In this document: in pieces, positions 45,806 to 52,864 of the stretch | Layout: the number at the start of each line of letters is the position of its first letter | Position numbering within the stretch: position 1 is the first letter of the stretch | Assembly (NCBI RefSeq): GCF_011046555.1 | Contig: NZ_CP049246.1 | Span: forward strand, 992,001-1,056,000 | Direction: 5' to 3' | DNA length: 64,000 bases | DNA from: Sphingobacterium lactis | Lineage (GTDB): Bacteria; Bacteroidota; Bacteroidia; Sphingobacteriales; Sphingobacteriaceae | Made by a program: the position numbers and the translations under genes | Notes under the pieces: generated by a model | Databases searched by the model: none | The model's input: only the letters and a program-made list of their open reading frames with translations | Told to the model about the DNA's origin: nothing

Positions 45806-47464
45806 ATGGGAACCAAAGATTATATCGTTTTCCTGTTCTACTTCCTTATTGTAGCAGGCTATGGTCTATATATTTATTACAAGAAGAAATCCGCGACGAG
45901 CGATTCTAAGGATTATTTCCTAGCCGAGGGATCCTTGACCTGGTGGGCCATTGGTGCCTCACTGATCGCTTCCAACATTTCTGCGGAGCAGTTTATCGGG
46001 ATGAGCGGATCCGGCTTTAAGATCGGCTTGGCGATTGCCACCTACGAATGGATGGCCGCAGTGACCCTTATCGTGGTCGCTGTGTTCTTCCTACCGGTTT
46101 ACCTCAAGAATAAGATCTTTACCATGCCGCAGTACCTGAATATGCGGTATAACAGTACCGTATCGATGATCATGGCCGTATTCTGGTTGCTGTTGTACAT
46201 TGTCGTTAACCTGACTTCCATCCTGTTTCTTGGGGCATTGGCCGTTTCTAGTATCTCGGGACTTGATTTCCAGCTTTGTATGATCGGATTGGCGGTGTTT
46301 GCCATCGTGATTACCCTTGGAGGAATGAAGGTAATCGGCTATACCGATGTTATCCAGGTATTCTTCTTGATATTGGGCGGTCTGGCAACGACCTATCTGG
46401 CCCTGAATATGGTGTCTGACCATTTTGGCGGTGCCGGCGTTTTGGACGGATTCGGAATTGTCCATGAGAAAGCAAGCGATCATTTCCATATGATCCTGAA
46501 ACCGGATAACCCCAATTACATCGACCTTCCGGGGCTATCTGTACTGATCGGGGGTATGTGGATCATCAACCTGAATTATTGGGGCTGTAACCAGTACATC
46601 ACGCAGCGCGCCTTGGGCGCTGATTTGCCAACAGCCAGAAATGGTCTCCTGTTTGCTGCCGTGCTGAAGCTTTTGATGCCTTTGATCGTCGTATTGCCGG
46701 GAATTGCTGCCTATGTGCTGTACAATGATGGCTTGTTCCAACAGGAAATGATCGCTGGCGGTGAACTGAATCCAGATCGCGCCTATCCTGTGCTGTTAAA
46801 TCTGTTGCCAACAGGTTTGAAAGGACTTTCCTTTGCGGCCTTAACAGCTGCCGTGGTGGCCTCCCTAGCAGGAAAAGCCAATTCTGTAGCAACCATCTTC
46901 TCCCTCGATATCTATCAGAAAATATTCAATAAAAATGCAACCGAAAAGAATTTGGTGAATGTGGGCAAGATTACGATTGTCGTATCCATGATCCTGGCGA
47001 TTATCATTGCGCCGCACTTAGGCATTGATAAAAAAGGTGGTTTCCAGTACATCCAAGAATATACAGGTTTCGTATCGCCGGGTATTTTTGCCATGTTCCT
47101 ATTGGGTTTCTTCTGGAAAAAAACGACCTCCAATGCGGCATTGTTTGCCACCGTGGGTGGGTTCCTGATGTCTATCTTCCTGAAATTCTTGCCGGGCTAC
47201 ATGGATTTATCCTTCTTGGCGTCTACAGGGTTTGCCATTCCGGTAAACGGTGTCTATGAAATTCCATTCATTGACCGAATTGGGTTTACCTTTATTTTCT
47301 GTGTCGTGGGGATGGTCATCATTTCCCTGTATGAAAACAGTAAAGGGGTGGTGCCACGCGGATTGGAAGTGGATACAAAGATGTTCAAACCCCATACCGG
47401 TTTTGCAATCGGTGCCTTACTCGTATTGGGCATTACCGCCGCACTTTATACGTTATTTTGGTAA
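45806..47464 (+). CDS. Sodium/sugar symporter (SSS family, SglT-like)
   Basis: A 552-residue membrane protein with about 14 hydrophobic segments. Family landmarks are DYFLAEGSLTWWAIGASLIASNISAEQFIGMSG in the first helices (the sodium-site region), GGMKVIGYTDVIQV, and NLNYWGCNQYITQRALGA with the sugar-binding segment. Context in galT-galK-galM argues for galactose (or glucose) uptake driven by sodium. It is the last gene of the operon and is followed by a strong terminator. Confidence 0.92.
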   Translation: MGTKDYIVFLFYFLIVAGYGLYIYYKKKSATSDSKDYFLAEGSLTWWAIGASLIASNISAEQFIGMSGSGFKIGLAIATYEWMAAVTLIVVAVFFLPVYLKNKIFTMPQYLNMRYNSTVSMIMAVFWLLLYIVVNLTSILFLGALAVSSISGLDFQLCMIGLAVFAIVITLGGMKVIGYTDVIQVFFLILGGLATTYLALNMVSDHFGGAGVLDGFGIVHEKASDHFHMILKPDNPNYIDLPGLSVLIGGMWIINLNYWGCNQYITQRALGADLPTARNGLLFAAVLKLLMPLIVVLPGIAAYVLYNDGLFQQEMIAGGELNPDRAYPVLLNLLPTGLKGLSFAALTAAVVASLAGKANSVATIFSLDIYQKIFNKNATEKNLVNVGKITIVVSMILAIIIAPHLGIDKKGGFQYIQEYTGFVSPGIFAMFLLGFFWKKTTSNAALFATVGGFLMSIFLKFLPGYMDLSFLASTGFAIPVNGVYEIPFIDRIGFTFIFCVVGMVIISLYENSKGVVPRGLEVDTKMFKPHTGFAIGALLVLGITAALYTLFW

Positions 47465-47485
47465 AGCAATCCGGTATGATAATAG

Positions 47486-47523
47486 AAAAAGCCAGCTGAA
47501 ATTAGATTCAGCTGGCTTTTTTC
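47486..47523. terminator. Bidirectional intrinsic terminator
   Basis: A 15-bp perfect stem (47486-47500 with 47507-47521) with A5 and T6 flanks and a 6-base loop. It lies between the convergent symporter and PLP-enzyme genes. Confidence 0.93.
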
Positions 47524-47567
47524 TTTCAGCGTTGTATTACGCTGCGGTGTTCATTTATCAGCTGTCC

Positions 47568-48758
47568 TTATCGGGATAAGCCTGTTAAGGCTTGTTCGAA
47601 ATCAGCAACCAGGTCCTCGATGTGCTCAATGCCGACAGATATGCGCAACATGCCCATGGTAATGCCAGCGCTTGATTTTTGGGTTTTATCATGGTGGGAG
47701 CCCCACATGCTCGCCGGATGAACGACCAAGGATTCAACGCCACCCAAGCTTGCGGCATTGGCAAATACCTGCAATTTGCTGAGAACTTGCTGTGCATTTT
47801 TATAGGCCTGTTCTTCACTATCGCCAATGACTTCTATGCAGAGCATGCCTGTTCCTCCGCGCATCTGGCGGTTTGCCAATTCAAATTGCGGATGGCTGGA
47901 AAGGCCTACGTATCCGGTATACTTAACGGCAGGGTGGGTAGAAAAGAAATTGGCCAGCTGCAACGCATTGCTGTTGATCTGTTTTACCCGCATGGCAAGT
48001 GTTTTCATGCCCCGTAGTAGCAGCCACGAGTCGAACGGACTCAATGCACCACCAAGTACCAAAGCACGTCTCCAAACGCTCTTGATGTAGTCCTTGCTGC
48101 CACAAACCGCGCCAGCAGTTAGGTCACTGTGCCCACCCAGGTATTTGGTAGCCGAATGCAGCACGATATCGATGCCGAAATCGCGAGGCGTTTGGTTGAT
48201 CGGAGAGGCAAAGGTATTGTCGACCATGGTCGTTATTCCGTGTTTTTTGCCCAATGCTCCTATAAACGCCAAATCTGTGATGTCCAGGTTTGGGTTGGAC
48301 GGTGTCTCCACGTATATCAATTTGGTGTTGTCCTGGATGGCATTGGCAAAGGCTTCGTTGTCCTTTTGATCTACAAAAGTAACCGACACCTCATAATCCG
48401 CCAGGAATTCCTTGAAGAAGAGCATGGTCCCCGAATACAGCGACTGTTGCGTAACGATATGGTTTCCCGCTTTTACGACGGCCAAAATAGCTGAGCTGAT
48501 CGCGGCCATGCCTGTGGCAAGCACAAGGGCATCTTCCGTTTTTTCAAGGCCAGCGAGGATCGCTGCTGCCTGAGAATTGGTGGGGTTGCCATGGCGTTGG
48601 TAAAAGTGGGGGTGCTTCGCTTCCGTTGCCGCAACGATGTAAGCACTCAGATCCGCATCCGCTAAATAGGTCGAGGTCTGATAAATCGGCGTAACAACAG
48701 CTTTACTTTCATTGAATTCGCGTCCCAAGTGGATTAAGTCGGTTTCTAGGTGTGACAT
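47568..48758 (-). CDS. Cys/Met-metabolism PLP enzyme (cystathionine gamma-synthase/lyase or sulfhydrylase family)
   Basis: A 396-residue PLP enzyme. The landmarks are TPIYQTSTY, YQRHGNPT, the phosphate-binding LATGMAAISSAI, VETPSNPNLDITD, and the Schiff-base Lys in LHSATKYLGGHSDLTAG. VHPASMWGSHH stands where many relatives have HPAS-x-TH. The family includes MetB, MetC, MegL and O-succinyl- or O-acetylhomoserine sulfhydrylase, and sequence alone does not separate them. The gene is monocistronic with no other methionine gene in the window, so I leave the reaction open. Confidence 0.88.
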   Translation of the reverse strand: MSHLETDLIHLGREFNESKAVVTPIYQTSTYLADADLSAYIVAATEAKHPHFYQRHGNPTNSQAAAILAGLEKTEDALVLATGMAAISSAILAVVKAGNHIVTQQSLYSGTMLFFKEFLADYEVSVTFVDQKDNEAFANAIQDNTKLIYVETPSNPNLDITDLAFIGALGKKHGITTMVDNTFASPINQTPRDFGIDIVLHSATKYLGGHSDLTAGAVCGSKDYIKSVWRRALVLGGALSPFDSWLLLRGMKTLAMRVKQINSNALQLANFFSTHPAVKYTGYVGLSSHPQFELANRQMRGGTGMLCIEVIGDSEEQAYKNAQQVLSKLQVFANAASLGGVESLVVHPASMWGSHHDKTQKSSAGITMGMLRISVGIEHIEDLVADFEQALTGLSR

Positions 48759-48863
48759 GATGGTTGATTTTAAAAATAAAGAATAGAAATTTAAATATTT
48801 TAGTTGTAAATCGTTAATTTCAGCAGAATTTTATTGATTTATTAGTCCTAAATAACCTTTTTT

Positions 48864-51362
48864 ATGTTGAAAAATTTGCTGGCCATCTTGGCTTGTATGC
48901 TGTTCGGTTTCTCGTATGGGCAGGTAAAATCACCTGCCGAATTCTTGGGTTATCCCGTTGGAACCAAAGTGACTCCGCATTGGAAGGTGCTGGCCTATTA
49001 TGACCATATCCTAAAACAAGTGCCTGGCCAGGTGAAGATGGAATCATATGGAGAATCCTACGAGGGAAGGCCGCTACGGGTCTATTACATCTCGTCGGCC
49101 AAGCATATTGCGAACCTGGACCAAATCCGTACGAACAACCTGAAATTGGCGCATGCCCTGGAAGGTGATGGAGACAGCAATGGACCGGCCATCGTTTGGA
49201 TTAGCAATAATATTCACGGGAATGAGACCTCTTCCATTGAAGCGTCGATGCTGACGCTCTATGCGTTGGTCGACCCACAGAACAGCAAGAGCAAAGCCTG
49301 GTTGGAGAACACCTTGGTTATTCTGGATCCCTGCTTAAACCCCGATGGTACAGAACGGTATAACAACTGGTACAATGGGGTTGTCGGCAAGAACTATAAT
49401 CCGCAACTGTATGCCAGGGAGCATCGTGAACCGTGGCCTGCCGGTCGGTATAACCATTATTATTTCGATATGAATCGGGATTGGGCTTGGCAGACCCAGC
49501 AGGAAAGTGTCCTGCGGGCCTCAATCTACAACAAATGGCTGCCGCATATCCATGTCGACTTTCACGAACAGGGGATCAACTCGCCCTATTATTTTCCGCC
49601 GGCAGCAGAGCCACTCCATGAGGTCATTACCCCTTGGCAGCGGGAATTCCAGACGACCATCGGAAAGCACAACGCGAAATACTTTGATAGCAAGGGCTGG
49701 TTATACTTCACCAAGGAGCGGTTCGATCTCTTTTACCCATCCTATGGCGATACCTATCCCATTTATTCCGGGGCAATCGGTATGACCTTCGAGAAAGCTG
49801 GAAACGGATCTGCCGGACTTGGCGTATATACGGACGATAAGGACACCCTTACATTGGTGGATCGGGCCATACAACATCATGCTTCGGGACTGAATGTCAT
49901 TGAAATCGTATCGCAGCATGCGCCAAAGGTGGTTGCTGAATTTAAGAAATTTGGCGATGATGCCGCTTCGGGGAAATTGTCATCTTTCCAGACATACATC
50001 GTAAAATATGATGCTTCAAGGGAAAAGACCTTACGTGCGCTGTTAACCCTGTTGGATAAAAATAAAATTAAATATTATGCAGCTTCAGGTTCGGTGCGTG
50101 GTTTTGATTACTTCAGCAAGAAGGATGGAAACCATACCCTGCAGGAAAAAGACCTCGTCATCCCGGGGAATCAATCCAAAGGTGCGCTAATCCGTGTGCT
50201 TTTTGAGCCGGAAGCGAAATTAACAGATTCGGTAACCTATGATATCACGGCTTGGTCCCTGCCTTATGTGTATGGTTTGCCGACCCTAGCCAGCAAGTCC
50301 AAATTAGCGGATCTGCGTCCGTATAGTTTGGATTCCATACAAAATACGGTAGGCTCGAACTTCGGGTATGCCATTAAATGGGATGGCTTCTCTTCTGCCC
50401 AATTGCTGGGTGCACTCTTGAAACAACAGGTTACGGTTAAAGCATCGGACCAGTCCTTTAAGATTGGTGCCGAGGAGTTTCCGAAAGGTTCGCTGCTGAT
50501 CATGAAGAATGGGAATAAGCAGAAGGAAGTCGATAAACTAGTAAAAGCGGAAGCGGATCGATTGCAGGTAAGGGTCTATGCCATCCAATCGGGCATCATG
50601 GAGGGCGGGAAGGACCTTGGCAGTTCAGACGTCAAGACCCTCAAAGCGCCTAAGGTGTTGATGATGGCAGGCGAAGGATTGCGTGCCACCAACGTAGGCG
50701 AGGTATGGCATTATTTCGATCAGCAATTGCAATATCCCATTGTTTTGGTTAACCCGACGGATTTTTCCCGTGTGAAGTGGGATGAGGTCGATGTCTTCAT
50801 TATGCCGAATGGGAATTATGCATTCCTGAAGGACAAAGCACAATCTGCCGAATTTGCCAGCTGGATCCGAAAGGGCGGCAAGGTAATCGCACTGGAAGGT
50901 GTGGTCTCGCAACTGGCGGCACAGGAATGGTCAGCGATGAAGGTCGCAAAGCAGGATAGTGCAACCAAGAGCAAATCCAACCCATTGAAAAAGTATGGTG
51001 ATCGGGAGCGGGGCGCACTTGAAAATTATACCGCCGGAGCCATCTACAAAGTGACCATTGACAACAGCCATCCCTTGATGTTCGGCATCAAGGATTACTT
51101 TACCCTGAAGCAGGATGCCAATCTTTACCAATATATGGAAAACAACGCTGGTTGGAATGTCGGCTATATCCAGGAAAATGCAAAGATGAGTGGATTTGTT
51201 GGCCATCAATTGGGTAAAAAACTGAAAAACGGAATGGTCTTCGGAACACAGAAGCTCGGTCAGGGAACAGTGGTCTACCTTGCGGACAATGTGCTTTTCC
51301 GGAACTTCTGGGAGAGCGGTAAGTTGGTCATGGCCAATGCTGTTTTCTTTGCAGTAGAGTAA
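48864..51362 (+). CDS. Secreted M14 family zinc carboxypeptidase-like metallopeptidase
   Basis: An 832-residue protein with a signal peptide (MLKNLLAILACMLFGFSYGQ). The M14 domain (residues ~25-350) has NNIHGNETSSIEASM (H-x2-E zinc ligands), PDGTERYNNWYNG, FDMNRDWAWQTQ and HVDFHEQG (third ligand region). The C-terminal ~470 residues look like other Bacteroidota M14 proteins with a large class-I glutamine-amidotransferase-like region (VLMMAGEGLR, VDVFIMPNGNY). It would trim peptides in the periplasm or outside. A possible 24-codon gene follows 16 bases after its stop. Confidence 0.9.
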   Translation: MLKNLLAILACMLFGFSYGQVKSPAEFLGYPVGTKVTPHWKVLAYYDHILKQVPGQVKMESYGESYEGRPLRVYYISSAKHIANLDQIRTNNLKLAHALEGDGDSNGPAIVWISNNIHGNETSSIEASMLTLYALVDPQNSKSKAWLENTLVILDPCLNPDGTERYNNWYNGVVGKNYNPQLYAREHREPWPAGRYNHYYFDMNRDWAWQTQQESVLRASIYNKWLPHIHVDFHEQGINSPYYFPPAAEPLHEVITPWQREFQTTIGKHNAKYFDSKGWLYFTKERFDLFYPSYGDTYPIYSGAIGMTFEKAGNGSAGLGVYTDDKDTLTLVDRAIQHHASGLNVIEIVSQHAPKVVAEFKKFGDDAASGKLSSFQTYIVKYDASREKTLRALLTLLDKNKIKYYAASGSVRGFDYFSKKDGNHTLQEKDLVIPGNQSKGALIRVLFEPEAKLTDSVTYDITAWSLPYVYGLPTLASKSKLADLRPYSLDSIQNTVGSNFGYAIKWDGFSSAQLLGALLKQQVTVKASDQSFKIGAEEFPKGSLLIMKNGNKQKEVDKLVKAEADRLQVRVYAIQSGIMEGGKDLGSSDVKTLKAPKVLMMAGEGLRATNVGEVWHYFDQQLQYPIVLVNPTDFSRVKWDEVDVFIMPNGNYAFLKDKAQSAEFASWIRKGGKVIALEGVVSQLAAQEWSAMKVAKQDSATKSKSNPLKKYGDRERGALENYTAGAIYKVTIDNSHPLMFGIKDYFTLKQDANLYQYMENNAGWNVGYIQENAKMSGFVGHQLGKKLKNGMVFGTQKLGQGTVVYLADNVLFRNFWESGKLVMANAVFFAVE

Positions 51363-51378
51363 AAGGCAGGTAGGAACC

Positions 51379-51453
51379 ATGGATTATCATCCAATGGTAG
51401 CATATGGAGTAGTTATCTTTCTCCTTGTATTTTCTATGATTGCCATATCGTGA
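51379..51453 (+). CDS. Possible 24-residue membrane microprotein
   Basis: An ATG frame of 24 codons begins 16 bases after the M14 stop. It encodes a short polar start (MDYHPMVAYG) followed by an unbroken hydrophobic run (VVIFLLVFSMIAI) long enough for one membrane segment. The TGA stop lies inside the 11-bp stem of the hairpin at 51446-51475, so gene end and hairpin are joined. The upstream sequence AGGTAGGAACC is purine-rich. It is too short for similarity to decide; the pattern is suggestive but could be chance. Confidence 0.35.
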   Translation: MDYHPMVAYGVVIFLLVFSMIAIS

Positions 51454-51475
51454 GCCGTACGCAGGGCTCACGATA
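51446..51475. repeat. 11-bp perfect hairpin after the M14 peptidase gene
   Basis: TATCGTGAGCC (51446-51456) pairs exactly with 51465-51475 around an 8-base loop. There is no T-tract on either side, so it is not a standard intrinsic terminator; it could protect the mRNA 3' end or be a remnant of a repeat. Confidence 0.75.
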
Positions 51476-51705
51476 CATTAAACGCTTATCTCTACCGCTA
51501 GCGCAAGGATTTTTAGTACATTAGATTTAAAGTCAGCCAAAACGGACAATACATCCCCAGATTGCAATATTATCAGGCAATACCCCTATTTTTTCTCGAT
51601 TTGATGATGTCACCACGCTCTCGTGGTATGAAATTCTAATTGAGTTTACGTCTCCTCTTTCGAAACACAAAATACGCTCCTTGGTCAAAACCTGCGTTTA
51701 AAGTT

Positions 51706-51834
51706 GCTGGACCTTGTCCGACATGCATCCGTGCTGCGACCGAAGTTTAAGCGTGGTGAGAACGTGTCATAGACACGTTCTCACCACGCTCTCAGTACGC
51801 TCTCACCTCGGACGCACCTCAGACAAGGTCCAGC
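51706..51834. repeat. Large nested palindromic element (about 130 bases)
   Basis: The outer arms GCTGGACCTTGTC (51706-51718 and, inverted, 51822-51834) are a perfect 13-bp pair. The next bases inward pair imperfectly. The centre is a perfect 19-bp stem (51750-51768 with 51772-51790) around a 3-base loop. The transcript would fold into one long hairpin. The form resembles a miniature mobile or REP-like element. No second copy is present in this window. Confidence 0.85.
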
Positions 51835-51991
51835 CAAAATTTAAGTGTCAGTAGCATAGGATTTTTAGTTAATATATTCATAGTTAGCGTGTTAAGTGTT
51901 TTTACTAGGATAAAGCAAAAGTCGGTGTTAAATGTTTATTTCGGCCACCTTGGTTAGGTGATTACCGCAAACGAGAAGAAATTGGATTTAT

Positions 51992-52473
51992 GCTGGCGTA
52001 AGGGTTGTGTGGAAGGCCTTGTGCGAAGCGTCTCTTATGCCTTTGGACAACCTCGTTAGCGGTGTAACTATTTTAGGATATACCCTAAAATCGGATGCAA
52101 CCCCAGCGGGGTGTAACTATAAATTCCATAAAAAAAATTAGTCTGATGCTTTGTAGCGGTGTTTCTAAAATAGTTACACCCCTCTGGGGTTATTTCGCAC
52201 CCCTGTTCAAGAGCTAAAATAGTTACACCCCTCCGGGGTTGGTATGTGTGCTAGGACAATTATTCGTAACATTTGCTGCCGCAATGTGTTTAAAGGATTC
52301 GCAGGCTGTATCTTTTGTGCCTACAGCATGTTTTAGGCACAAGTCCGCCACCGCGCTGGCCACATCAAAAGACTTTGCGCCAGCGTGCGAATTGACGCCC
52401 CTTTTAAAGCCGTAAACAACGCTGGCGCAAGAGTTGTGCGGTTGGTTAGTGCGGAGGGTCTCTTGTGCCTTGG
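51992..52473. repeat. GCTGGCG..CTTGTGCC repeat family, three diverged copies
   Basis: Copies lie at 51992-52048 (+), 52331-52386 (inverted) and 52419-52473 (+). The plus copies share GCTGGCGyAAGrGTTGTGyGG, a central variable part, and GTCTCTTrTGCC. The inverted copy and the last copy have a perfect 12-bp complement (52375-52386 with 52419-52430), so together they could form a long hairpin. Confidence 0.6.
52061..52240. repeat. TAGTTACACC(CC) repeat, four copies in two orientations
   Basis: The core ATAGTTACACC occurs inverted at 52061-52072 and 52111-52120, and directly at about 52170-52180 and 52219-52229. In three copies it is followed by CC(T/G)C..GGGG, which makes a small GC palindrome. 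In the direct copies it is preceded by CTAAA. Spacing between neighbours is about 40-60 bases. Confidence 0.75.
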
Positions 52474-52543
52474 ATAGAACCAAAAGGTTATTACCCTATA
52501 GCCTTTAGAGATAATCCTATAGATTGAACACCTAGCCGCCTTA

Positions 52544-52620
52544 ATATCGCACATCTCATATCTCACATCTCAAATCTAATTCTCATATCGCAAATCTCAT
52601 ATCTCATATCTCACATCTCC
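52544..52620. repeat. Degenerate 7-bp tandem repeat (consensus AyATCTC), about 11 copies
   Basis: Successive heptamers read ATATCGC, ACATCTC, ATATCTC, ACATCTC, AAATCTA, then a 6-base unit, then ATATCGC, AAATCTC, ATATCTC, ATATCTC and ACATCTC. Position 2 of the unit varies while ATCTC is nearly fixed. It is preceded by TAGCCGCCTTAATATC (52533-52548), the same lead-in as at 58401. Confidence 0.9.
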
Positions 52621-52667
52621 AAGCAATATACCTTATTATAGGGATTGCCACCTATCCATAGACCCGC

Positions 52668-52675
52668 TAATTTTG
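52668..52675 (+). promoter_or_regulatory. Well-formed Bacteroidota promoter before a 35-codon frame
   Basis: TAATTTTG fits TAnnTTTG, and a TTG at 52645-52647 stands exactly 20 bases upstream, the usual -33/-7 spacing. It ends 21 bases before the ATG at 52697. Confidence 0.55.
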
Positions 52676-52696
52676 AAACACACTAATTATTCGATT

Positions 52697-52804
52697 ATGA
52701 AAAATGAAAATCTACCTCCCGAAGAAAAATTACGATGGATTGATTACCTCCGATTTGTCATGGGTTATTTTGTCTTCCTGTATAAATCCGGTATCAAACC
52801 CTGA
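52697..52804 (+). CDS. Possible 35-residue small protein
   Basis: An ATG frame of 35 codons ending in TGA. The first half is charged (MKNENLPPEEKLRWIDYLRF); the second half is aromatic and hydrophobic (VMGYFVFLYKS), so it could be amphipathic or membrane-associated. It is preceded by the best promoter match in the region. It ends just before a block of 7-bp repeats and is convergent with mfd. No known family is recognised; it may be a real small protein or the start of a decayed gene. Confidence 0.45.
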   Translation: MKNENLPPEEKLRWIDYLRFVMGYFVFLYKSGIKP

Positions 52805-52827
52805 GCTATACAGCTTTACAACCCTTA

Positions 52828-52862
52828 ATATCGCACATCTCACATCTCATATCTCAAATCTT
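52828..52862. repeat. Degenerate 7-bp tandem repeat next to the mfd stop
   Basis: Five heptamers: ATATCGC, ACATCTC, ACATCTC, ATATCTC and AAATCTT. They are preceded by CCTTA as in the other blocks and end three bases before the mfd stop codon on the minus strand. Confidence 0.85.
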
Positions 52863-52864
52863 TG

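Larger units (their letters stand above)
51476..52864. other. Repeat-rich intergenic region without a conventional gene
   Basis: About 1.4 kb between the M14 gene and mfd. It contains the large palindromic element at 51706-51834, four copies of a TAGTTACACC repeat (52061-52240), three copies of a GCTGGCG..CTTGTGCC repeat (51992-52473), a 9-bp hairpin at 52315-52342, two blocks of 7-bp repeats (52544-52620 and 52828-52862), and a 35-codon frame behind a well-formed promoter (52668-52804). No tRNA, transposase or pseudogene could be recognised. Confidence 0.8.

Noticed and set aside
51446..51475. Intrinsic terminator after the M14 gene
   Set aside because: The stem is good but there is no T-tract on either side, so it is listed as a hairpin only.
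52223..52483. An 86-codon minus-strand frame in the repeat region
   Set aside because: It needs a TTG start and runs through two copies of the GCTGGCG repeat and its hairpins; Cys/His/Asn-rich translation with no domain. Repeat sequence explains it better than a gene.
52544..52862. CRISPR-like array
   Set aside because: The units are 7 bases, adjacent to each other, degenerate and without spacers; no cas gene is in the window.
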